This document shows positions 1 through 6,018 of a DNA stretch of 64,000 nt, piece by piece (position 1 is the first letter of the stretch; the number at the start of each line of letters is the position of its first letter). The translations under genes and the position numbers were made by a program. The stretch lies in the NCBI GenBank assembly GCA_037893245.1, contig JBAIAA010000020.1, forward strand, positions 124,001-188,000. Reading direction: 5' to 3'. Source of the DNA: Crossaster papposus. Lineage: Eukaryota; Echinodermata; Asteroidea; Velatida; Solasteridae. Below the pieces are notes generated by a model. It was not told the DNA's origin, did no database searches, and worked only from the letters and a program-made list of their open reading frames with translations.

Positions 1-422
1 ACCAAGTTTTTTAATTTTGTTTAGATACTGTGCAAGTATTAAAATCAAGTCCTTAGACACTTTTGTCTGTGCAGGCGCCACCGAAATAAACCAGAGCTGG
101 AGGGAACGGGCATATTGGCTAAGCGCTGTCTCATTATGGTGACGACTTGATTTCAGTCTAAACTATTTTCTATAGGGGCCTATTATCGATGTTAGTTCTA
201 TTATTTGTTAGTTAAATGCATTCTACGTGTGGTATTCCGTTATTTTTTTTAATTTTTTTTTATACACTCTGTACAACATTCGCAAACATCAAAAAAATAA
301 AAACCCAAATCATCTCAAAACACTCGACTGGACTGTTAGGGAATGACAGTCTAAAGCATCCTGTAAAATAATGGCTCTTAGTATGCAGACATTTTCAAGT
401 AAAGTTTTTGTATCAATTTTCT
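1..422. other. AT-rich non-coding flank
   Basis: No exon, RNA gene or recognisable repeat is visible. The stretch is AT-rich, with T-runs near 241-262 and A-runs near 288-303. It may be intron or intergenic DNA of the cysteine-rich gene downstream, because that gene's first visible exon already starts inside a module and so needs earlier exons to the left of 1734. Confidence 0.5.
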
Positions 423-444
423 ACACTGGTCAATTGACCAGTGT
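423..444. repeat. 22-bp perfect palindrome
   Basis: The arm ACACTGGTCAA is followed directly by its exact reverse complement, giving a perfect 22-bp inverted repeat with CAATTG at the centre. It lies 25 bp left of the TTAA-flanked element at 470-983. It could be a small cruciform-forming site or part of an older element. No function can be assigned. Confidence 0.8.
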
Positions 445-469
445 TGACAAAAAAAATGGCTTTCTTAAC

Positions 470-983
470 CAGTTAGCGCCGGGATTATTGTATCATCACC
501 GAGCTGACGCGCTGGTTTATTTTTCAACGAAATACGAGGCGGGTTCAGGCCGATAGTACCGGGAAACACACCCACGCATTTCCAACGTTGCTTGCTGCTG
601 ACAGACATTTTCGGCCTTGCACGTGGCGTGTTTATGTGTCATCCGTTTTAGTCTAGGGAAAACTTTGCGTTTATTTACGTCATCCGCCGCGAACTGGTTA
701 AAACACTGCTCTTCTTGTTCATAATTTCTTTGTAATTGATTACACACCCGAAGCCAGCTTGACTGATTCTCTGACCTTACAAGTTTTCCCCAGATTCGAA
801 ACGGGTGACGCATAAACACCCTCACGAGCAAGGCCGGAAATGTCTGTTAGCAACGAGCAAGGCCAGAAATGCGTGGGTGTGCTTCCCGGTACCATCGGCT
901 TGAACCCGCCTCGGATTGTGTTTTGTTAAAAATAAACCAGCGCGTCGGCTCGGTGATGTTACAATAATCCCGACGCGAACTGG
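470..983. mobile_element. long-TIR MITE (foldback-like) between TTAA sites, piggyBac-like
   Basis: The left arm, about 470-665, aligns to the reverse complement of about 781-983 over nearly 200 bp with scattered mismatches and small gaps. Shared blocks include CGGGATTATTGTA, GCGCTGGTTTATTTTT and CACACCCACGCATTT. About 115 bp of unpaired centre remains. The ends read CCAGTT...AACTGG, and each is flanked by TTAA (466-469 and 984-987), the target duplication typical of piggyBac-type elements. There is no transposase frame, so this is a non-autonomous element. Arm divergence by eye suggests it is not recent. The family label is inferred from TTAA; the inverted-repeat structure is seen directly. 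Confidence 0.75.
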
Positions 984-1733
984 TTAAGTGTTGTCAGAAA
1001 ACTAGACTACAAGAACAAGGTTGATTGTTTTCTTCTTCAGCATGTACGAACCCAAAACGTCAAACAAGTTAGTGTAACAATATTTGCAATAACATTAACC
1101 CCCAAAACTGTCAATTTCAAAAAATTACAGCACAAGTTCAATCAGACGGAATATGGCCACAGCTTAAATACTTTGTCACATCTGCCCATCTGTCCAGTCA
1201 ATGTAAAAATCGTGGCGAAAAACTAGTTAACCCTAAAAGCAGCCATGAGGCCGATTCGGAAGGCACATTTCTTTTTCTAACTTCCATATGAAGTTGTCGA
1301 CCTATTCCATTCAAATGTTTTTATTCCTCAATGACACATTGTAGTTTGAGAAACCTGGGCACCAGCGAAAAACCCATTCACTTGTGCACAAAATGGGCCC
1401 AATTCACTTGCGCACAAAATGGGCTCTTTGTGTTTCGCCGCCTAACTGTCTAGCCAGCCAGCCTCTTCAGGGGTGTCATAAGTCATCCTACTGCTGGCCT
1501 ACAGTAGTGACAGGAAAAAAACCCCACAGATGTATACAACTGCACAAAACATAGGTAAACCAAGGTGCCTTTCAAATTTACCCCATGGAAGCTGCGCGAA
1601 AATATTTGGCTCGCGCTGCTCGCAGGGTTAAAGGCTGTTTTTTCTGTTCTTCGTAGAACCACTTCTGTAGATGTATGTGTGACTGTCCGCCATAACCAAG
1701 TCGATTTCTAACTTCTTTTTTGGTTTTGGTTAG
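984..1733. other. non-coding stretch upstream of the first visible exon
   Basis: No coding exon is recognised here. It contains a 26-bp tandem duplication (1376-1427), given separately. The end, from about 1700, is T-rich and supplies the polypyrimidine tract and AG acceptor (1732-1733) of the first visible exon. It is most likely the 3' part of an intron. Confidence 0.5.
1376..1427. repeat. two tandem copies of a 26-bp unit
   Basis: ATTCACTTG(T/C)GCACAAAATGGGC occurs at 1376 and again at 1402. The two copies differ by one T/C change inside the shared block and by changes in the last few bases. It is a simple local duplication; no function is visible. Confidence 0.8.
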
Positions 1734-1892
1734 GATATTATTGCCCCCCTGGTAAGAAAACTTCTACCCCGGCTGACTACCTGTGCCCAGCTGGTCATTT
1801 CTGCAAGGAGAACTTCCCCGACCCTGAACGGTGCAACAACGGCACGTACCAAGACAAGGAAGGCAAGTCGGACTGCCTGCTGTGTGAAGAAG
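1734..1892 (+). CDS. exon of a cysteine-rich GCC2/GCC3 (ephrin-receptor-like) extracellular protein
   Basis: Internal exon of 159 bp. The acceptor is a T-rich tract plus TTAG (ends 1733) and the donor is GTAAAA at 1893. It enters with one base carried from the previous exon, restoring a Gly before YYCPPG. The 53 codons contain six cysteines in the order GYYC, DYLC, HFC, ERC, SDC, LLC and one N-glycosylation site (NGT). This spacing is typical of GCC2/GCC3 or TNFR-like modules, repeated many times in large extracellular proteins of invertebrates. The exon leaves in phase 1 and joins exactly in frame to 2769-2997, again rebuilding Gly before YFC. Splice boundaries falling at G|Y(Y/F)C are good evidence of real modular exons. 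Upstream exons, signal peptide and any transmembrane part lie outside the window. The exact gene is not recognised. Confidence 0.8.
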
Positions 1893-2768
1893 GTAAAAAA
1901 AGAGATTGGCTCTCAGAACTATTGGCGGGAAGGGGGTGTTACTCAGTACAATTGGCCACACAGGGATGTGCCACAAACATGGGTCGCATTTTTAAATGTA
2001 TGGTATATCAATAAACCCTTTTTCGCCCCTGTTTGGTGGTAAACTCGCACTCGGAAAGGGCATGATGTGGTTTTGCATTTAAAGTTGACACGGTCCTTAG
2101 CAGGATGTGATTTCAACAACAGATTTCAAATACCACATTCAAATGCTTGAAATTCACATCCTTCATTCAAATTCGCATCCTGGGTTAAGTCGTTTAGATT
2201 CAAATTCACATCCACTGGATTCTTATTTTGGAAGAGGATGTGAATTTTGAGCTTTTTGGATGTGATTTTGGAATTCTTTTTTCGAAATCACATTCTGCTA
2301 ATGACCTGGGGTCGCTTTGAATGCAAAATCACATCATGCCCTTTCCTAGTGTCATAGATTGTAATTCTATCCTCAGTATTGACATAGTGTTTTATCACAT
2401 ATAGTATATGAATGGGTGGTAAATATTCTAGCTTGCTCGTTATAATAATAGTGCATGCTCACCATACCAGCTCGTAACGTTATGTATTTGATCTGTTTCC
2501 AACATTCAGGACATTCACGCACATGTGAGTTGAGTGTGCACAAAATAACCTTTCTACCTCCAACCCATGAATCTGACTATGGACCTGTCGATTTGTACTG
2601 TCGATTTGTTTATCAATGGATGGTATTTGAATTTAGTTTACCAGTATAGTCATGGGTACCTATTCTACATTGGTATATGCATGGGTAGTGAAAACAAGTT
2701 CAAATTGGTATAGCCATTGGTCTTACCTCAAAATCAACGTGACATGCATGTCTTTTTTACTCCAAAAG
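1893..2768 (+). other. intron between the first and second visible exons
   Basis: 876 bp, bounded by donor GTAAAA and an AAAAG acceptor. It holds the CACT(A)-ended element at 2048-2351. The rest (1893-2047 and 2352-2768) is AT-rich with no recognised gene. A 64-codon plus-strand frame at 2455-2649 has no domain pattern and lies wholly inside the intron, so it is not called. Confidence 0.75.
2048..2351. mobile_element. 304-bp MITE with CACT(A) ends and subterminal repeats
   Basis: The left end CACTCGGAAAGGGCATGATG is matched by the reverse complement of the right end (CACTAGGAAAGGGC...), and the match continues through TGTG(G/A)TTTTGCATT(T/C)AAAG, about 37 bp in all. Between the ends, a GGATGTGAATTT-like word recurs in both orientations (near 2103, 2149, 2165, 2198, 2235, 2258). 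Such subterminal repeats are typical of CACTA/EnSpm-type transposons. The flanking triplets are TCG and TCA, not a perfect duplication. There is no coding capacity. The inverted repeat is directly visible; the CACTA assignment is inference. Confidence 0.7.
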
Positions 2769-2997
2769 GTTACTTCTGCGACAACACTGAGTCTGCTGTG
2801 ATTCACCTCAGCACCTTTGCCTGTCCGACCGGCTACTACTGCCTGTCGGGCACCCAGCGAGCCAGCGAGTACCCTTGCCCCGTGGGGAATTTCAATAACC
2901 TGACCAATGACGTCAACGAGAGCTGGTGCCAACCCTGCCTGACGGGCTTCTACTGTCTGGTGGGGACCAGCGTATCTGAGTTGCCGTGCTATGCAGG
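2769..2997 (+). CDS. exon of the same cysteine-rich GCC2/GCC3 protein
   Basis: 229-bp exon with acceptor CCAAAAG (ends 2768) and donor GTAGGT at 2998. It is open throughout in the frame set by the preceding exon. It encodes eight cysteines: GYFC, TFAC, GYYC, EYPC, ESWC, QPC, GFYC, LPC. There are three half-module repeats of the form G(Y/F)(Y/F)C...PC, with CPVGNF and CQPC linkers, and two N-glycosylation sites (NLT, NES). It ends in phase 2 after CYAG, and the next exon supplies the last Gly base before YYC. The polypyrimidine tract upstream is poor (TCTTTTTTACTCC then AAAAG), so the acceptor is slightly weak, but frame and motif continuity support it strongly. Confidence 0.85.
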
Positions 2998-3099
2998 GTA
3001 GGTTCTCCATCTGGATTTATATCCGAGACAAGTGGCCGGTCGCTTGTTGTGCACATGCGCAGTTGGAATACTGAACTGGTTTACATTTATAAGTAATTC

Positions 3100-3315
3100 T
3101 GCAGGTCTGGGGTTTGAGTCTAGCCTGGCGTTATGGTATATGTGCTCTTGGGCGAGACACTTTGTCTCTCATTGCTTCTTCCCACCCAGAAGTACCTGTG
3201 AGGGTAGAGAGGGTTATTGTGTTTGATAAGATGGCAGTGACGAGCTGTACACTCTCCGGGGAGCTGAGATGGTATTTGTAATGCTTCAGTGGCCCAATGA
3301 TAATATTCTAGGTGC
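3100..3315 (+). mobile_element. degenerate SINE-like copy
   Basis: GGGTTTGAGTCTAG near 3110 resembles a diverged Pol III B box. It is followed by CTTGGGCGAGACACTTTGTC and a CATTGCTTCTTCCCACCC stretch. That arrangement (a TTGGGCAAG-CACTTT word, then a CCCACCCAG-like word and an AGTGGCCCAATGATAATA tail) is familiar from central domains of invertebrate tRNA-derived SINEs. No convincing A box survives. Boundaries are approximate and the call rests on recalled pattern, not a search. Confidence 0.45.
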
Positions 3316-3424
3316 CATAATATTTGTTAGGTTCAATGAACTACTCTATACTCCCATATGACCCGGGCCACAGCAATGAGCACTTTACACACTGCATCAC
3401 TCGTGAGGTTTTCATAATTAGGGA

Positions 3425-3680
3425 GTCAGGTTGGTGTAGTGGTTACTGTCCTTGCCCTTCCACCACTGTGGCCCGGGTTTGATTCCATGCCTGGTCTAGT
3501 TTCTACCTGATTCCGTGGGTTTTTCCCAGAATATTCTTCCGAGGCTTTTCTCCCACCTCCAAAACTGTAATTATTTCTCACTGTCTTCTCTACAGGTTTC
3601 TTGCGAGTTTAATTCAGTCTTGCACTCTTGTGGATTCCTTGGTATCAGTACCAGAAATATTATAATAATAATAATAATAT
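3425..3680 (+). mobile_element. tRNA-derived SINE with TAA-repeat tail
   Basis: The A box TGGTGTAGTGG (3432-3442) fits TRGYNNARNNG perfectly. The B box GGTTTGATTCC (3476-3486) fits GGTTCRANNCC with one transition. Their starts are 44 bp apart, the natural tRNA spacing. The acceptor and T stems pair only partly, so it is a tRNA-derived head and not a working tRNA. The body has GTGGGTTTTTCCCAG...CTTTTCTCCCACCT, resembling conserved SINE bodies of invertebrates, and a (TAA)n tail at about 3657-3680. The tail stops about 12 bp before the splice acceptor of the third exon. The 3' limit is inferred from that tail. Confidence 0.7.
3657..3680. repeat. (TAA)n microsatellite
   Basis: TATTATAATAATAATAATAATATT is visible as a short trinucleotide run, TAATAATAATAATAATAA at its core. 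It probably represents the tail of the SINE just upstream. Confidence 0.85.
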
Positions 3681-3692
3681 TTCTGACTTCAG

Positions 3693-3886
3693 ATACTACT
3701 GCAAAGGCGGTGACGGCATCCCCAACACCAACGAATGCCCTGAGGGTAGCTACCGCGTGGAAGGTAGCTACCAGCCTACTCCATGCCCTGCAGGGACCAT
3801 ATCGTCTGGAACAGGCAACAAAAACGTGACAGACTGCGCACCCTGCGACATCGGGCACTACTGCAACGTCAACAGCTCTCAAAATT
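3693..3886 (+). CDS. exon of the same cysteine-rich protein, 3' end uncertain
   Basis: The acceptor TTCTGACTTCAG ends at 3692, and the exon enters in phase 2, matching the previous exon exactly (G rebuilt before YYC). It encodes GYYC, NEC, CPEGSY, TPCPAGT, TDC, CAPC and GHYC, then NVNSSQN, with N-glycosylation sites NVT and NSS. Six cysteines follow the module spacing. After GHYC the sibling exons continue about a dozen residues to an xxG|YYC boundary, but here the frame drifts into a non-module sequence and stays open only to TAG at 4039-4041. A weak donor, GTACAAG, exists at 3887. The 3' end given is the best guess; the module may instead be truncated by the rearrangement that brought the satellite. 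Confidence 0.6.
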
Positions 3887-4074
3887 GTACAAGCCTGGCT
3901 TTTTTTGCTCATATGAACTGTCTGTGTAGATGTCTAGTGCATTTTTCATTTTTGTTTTGCTCGTGCCATTTGACAGTGCTCCCAATTTTGGGTCTGCGAA
4001 TAGTTGCCCTTGCTGGGAAGTGTTTTAAGGCAACAACATAGTTCTTGATACAGAGATTTACATGCGCGAGGCAC
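3887..4074. other. unique junction DNA between the gene and the satellite
   Basis: 188 bp with no similarity seen to the satellite monomer or to the exons. It is either intron following the third exon or part of a rearrangement breakpoint. Homology to the monomer starts abruptly at GCCCTAG (4075), preceded here by GCGCGAGGCAC instead of the GGGTCCTAATT found before every later copy. Confidence 0.6.
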
Positions 4075-4094
4075 GCCCTAGAACGTGGAGGGAT

Positions 4095-4111
4095 GCCATT
4101 TGTAAAATGGC
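4095..4111. repeat. hairpin-type inverted repeat of the monomer
   Basis: GCCATTT, a 3-nt spacer GTA, then AAATGGC: a perfect 7-bp stem. It is present in essentially every monomer; rare changes include CATTCGTAAAATGG at about 26457, 29859 and 34233, which breaks one pair. Confidence 0.85.
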
Positions 4112-4331
4112 TGCTTGCAGGCTCGGGAAGTATCACTTTTCGGGAGGTGAGTTTCTTTTGGTGTGAATATAAAAAAATGTAATTGGCTAACCTACTAAAA
4201 ATTGAAAAGAAATGGAAAGATAAAGACCAAGACAATAATCTGATTGTTGTTTGAGAAACCCCAGTGATGTCGGTGTGCAAGAAACTTGGTCGTGAACATT
4301 GTTGATTTTACACCGTTTTCAATGGGACTTG

Positions 4332-4371
4332 AATTAGGCAGGTGCACCCTATAGGGTGCACCACCCTAATT
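4332..4371. repeat. 40-bp palindrome of the monomer (first of 123 copies)
   Basis: The core at 4341-4362 is perfect: GGTGCACCCTA followed by its reverse complement. With AATTAGGCA on the left and ACCCTAATT on the right it extends to 40 bp, 18 of 20 positions pairing. Weaker complementarity continues outward (AAG and CATT words), to about 25 of 32. It recurs every 486 bp. By hand count 109 copies have the perfect core, four carry GGTCC in the left arm (6772, 8717, 10175, 12120), and ten have a changed or lengthened centre (CATATAGGA or CCTATAGGA) with both GGTGCAC/GTGCACC arms intact. Confidence 0.95.
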
Positions 4372-4396
4372 GTAAGGAGAATTTCTACGCGAGCTC

Positions 4397-4404
4397 ATTT
4401 GCAT
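4397..4404 (-). promoter_or_regulatory. octamer ATTTGCAT in each monomer
   Basis: ATTTGCAT is the exact complement of the POU/Oct octamer ATGCAAAT. It is kept in both monomer families (followed by GAAAT in one, TAAAA in the other) about 35 bp right of the palindrome, so about 123 copies occur at 486-bp spacing. An 8-mer in one founder monomer can arise by chance, so function is not shown. Confidence 0.35.
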
Positions 4405-4431
4405 GAAATTTGCCCCCACAATTTCTTTTGA

Positions 4432-4446
4432 AAACGGATGCCGTTT
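4432..4446. repeat. second short hairpin of the monomer
   Basis: AAACGG, spacer ATG, then CCGTTT: a perfect 6-bp stem with a 3-nt centre, in nearly all copies. One subfamily has CCGTAT (for example 38954-38959) and two copies have GGATACCG (near 50130 and 52560), each disrupting the repeat. Confidence 0.8.
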
Positions 4447-4503
4447 GGTGAAAGAAATGGTGGGATTGTGTAAATATAGCATAGGATCAACTCCCTGGTT
4501 TTT
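4446..4503 (+). promoter_or_regulatory. possible Pol III A/B-box-like pair with T-run in the monomer
   Basis: GGATCAACTCC (4484-4494) fits the relaxed B-box GWTCRANNC fully and GGTTCRANNCC with one mismatch. TGGTGAAAGAA (4446-4456) fits the A box except for the final G and begins 38 bp upstream. TTTTT follows at 4499-4503. The arrangement recurs in almost every monomer. No tRNA fold is possible (the T stem does not pair), so this is a weak candidate internal promoter. Confidence 0.25.
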
Positions 4504-6018
4504 GAGCTTCAATCTGAGGGCAGACTTGACAAAATTACGGTTGAAAAATGGGTCCTAATTGCCCTAGAACGTGGAGGGATGCCATTTGTAAAATGGCTGC
4601 TTGCAGGCTCGGGAAGTATCACTTTTCGGGAGGTGAGTTTCTTTTGGTGTGAATATAAAAAAATGTAATTGGCTAACCTACTAAAAATTGAAAAGAAATG
4701 GAAAGATAAAGACCAAGACAATAATCTGATTGTTGTTTGAGAAACCCCAGTGATGTCGGTGTGCAAGAAACTTGGTCGTGAACATTGTTGATTTTACACC
4801 GTTTTCAATGGGACTTGAATTAGGCAGGTGCACCCTATAGGGTGCACCACCCTAATTGTAAGGAGAATTTCTACGCGAGCTCATTTGCATGAAATTTGCC
4901 CCCACAATTTCTTTTGAAAACGGATGCCGTTTGGTGAAAGAAATGGTGGGATTGTGTAAATATAGCATAGGATCAACTCCCTGGTTTTCGAGCTTCAATC
5001 TGAGGGCAGACTTGACAAAATTACGGTTGAAAAATGGGTCCTAATTGCCCTAGAACGTGGAGGGATGCCATTTGTAAAATGGCTGCTTGCAGGCTCGAGA
5101 AGTATCACTTTTCGGGAGGTGTGTTTCTTTTGGTGTGAATATTAAAAAATGTAATTGGCTAACCTACTAAAAATTGAAAAGAAATGGAAAGATAAAGACC
5201 AAGACAATAATCTGATTGTTGTTTGAGAAACCCCAGTGATGTCGGTGTGCAAGAAACTTGGTCGTGAACATTGTTGATTTTACACCGTTTTCAATGGGAC
5301 TTGAATTAGGCAGGTGCACCCTATAGGGTGCACCACCCTAATTGTAAGCAGAATTTCTACGCGAGCTCATTTGCATGAAATGTGCCCCCACAATTTCTTT
5401 TGAAAACGGATGCCGTTTGGTGAAAGAAATGGTGGGATTGTGTAAATATAGCATAGGATCAACTCCCTGGTTTTTGAGCTTCAATCTGAGGGCAGACTTG
5501 ACAAAATTACGGTTGAAAAATGGGTCCTAATTGCCCTAGAACGTGGAGGGATGCCATTTGTAAAATGGCTGCTTGCAGGCTCGGGAAGTATCACTTTTCG
5601 GGAGGTGAGTTTCTTTTGGTGTGAATATAAAAACATGTAATTGGCTAACCTACTAAAAATTGAAAAGAAATGGAAAAATAATGACCAAGACAATAATCTG
5701 ATTGTTGTTTGAGAAACCCCAGTGATGTCGGTGTGCAAGAAACTTGGTCGTGAACATTGTTGATTTTACACCGTTTTCAATGGGACTTGAATTAGGCAGG
5801 TGCACCCTATAGGGTGCACCACCCTAATTGTAAGGAGAATTTCTACGCGAGCTCATTTGCATGAAATGTGCCCCCACAATTTCTTTTGAAAACGGATGCC
5901 GTTTGGTGAAAGAAATGGTGGGATTGTGTAAATATAGCATAGGATCAACTCCCTGGTTTTTGAGTTTCAATCTGAAGGCAGACTTGACAAAATTACGGTT
6001 GAAAAATGGGTCCTAATT

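Larger units (their letters stand above)
2998..3692 (+). other. intron between the second and third visible exons
   Basis: 695 bp, bounded by GTAGGT and TTCTGACTTCAG. More than half is occupied by two SINE-like insertions (about 3100-3315 and 3425-3680). The remainder, including 3316-3424, has no recognised feature. Confidence 0.75.
4075..6018 (+). repeat. array segment: family-1 monomers at the left edge
   Basis: Four monomers carry the family-1 set: ACACCGTTTT before the palindrome, AGGAGAATTTCTACGCGAGCTC after it, and (except one) GGTGAGTTTCTTTTGG with GAATATAAAAAAATG. The third monomer (5047) has GTGTGTTT and GAATATTAAAAAATG with family-1 marks elsewhere, so it is a mosaic. The array therefore starts abruptly with fully typical monomers, not with a gradient of decayed ones. 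Confidence 0.8.

Noticed and set aside
371-831. Open frames of 61 and 104 codons on opposite strands
   Set aside because: Both lie largely within the long-inverted-repeat element at 470-983 and its flank; no protein family pattern is seen.
2455-2649. 64-codon plus-strand frame
   Set aside because: It sits inside the intron between two well-phased exons, with no cysteine-module pattern or splice support.
3425-3497. Functional tRNA gene
   Set aside because: A and B boxes have perfect tRNA spacing, but the acceptor and T stems pair only in part and a SINE body follows.
3571-3912. 113-codon minus-strand frame over the third exon
   Set aside because: It is antisense to a well-supported plus-strand exon and includes the translated microsatellite.
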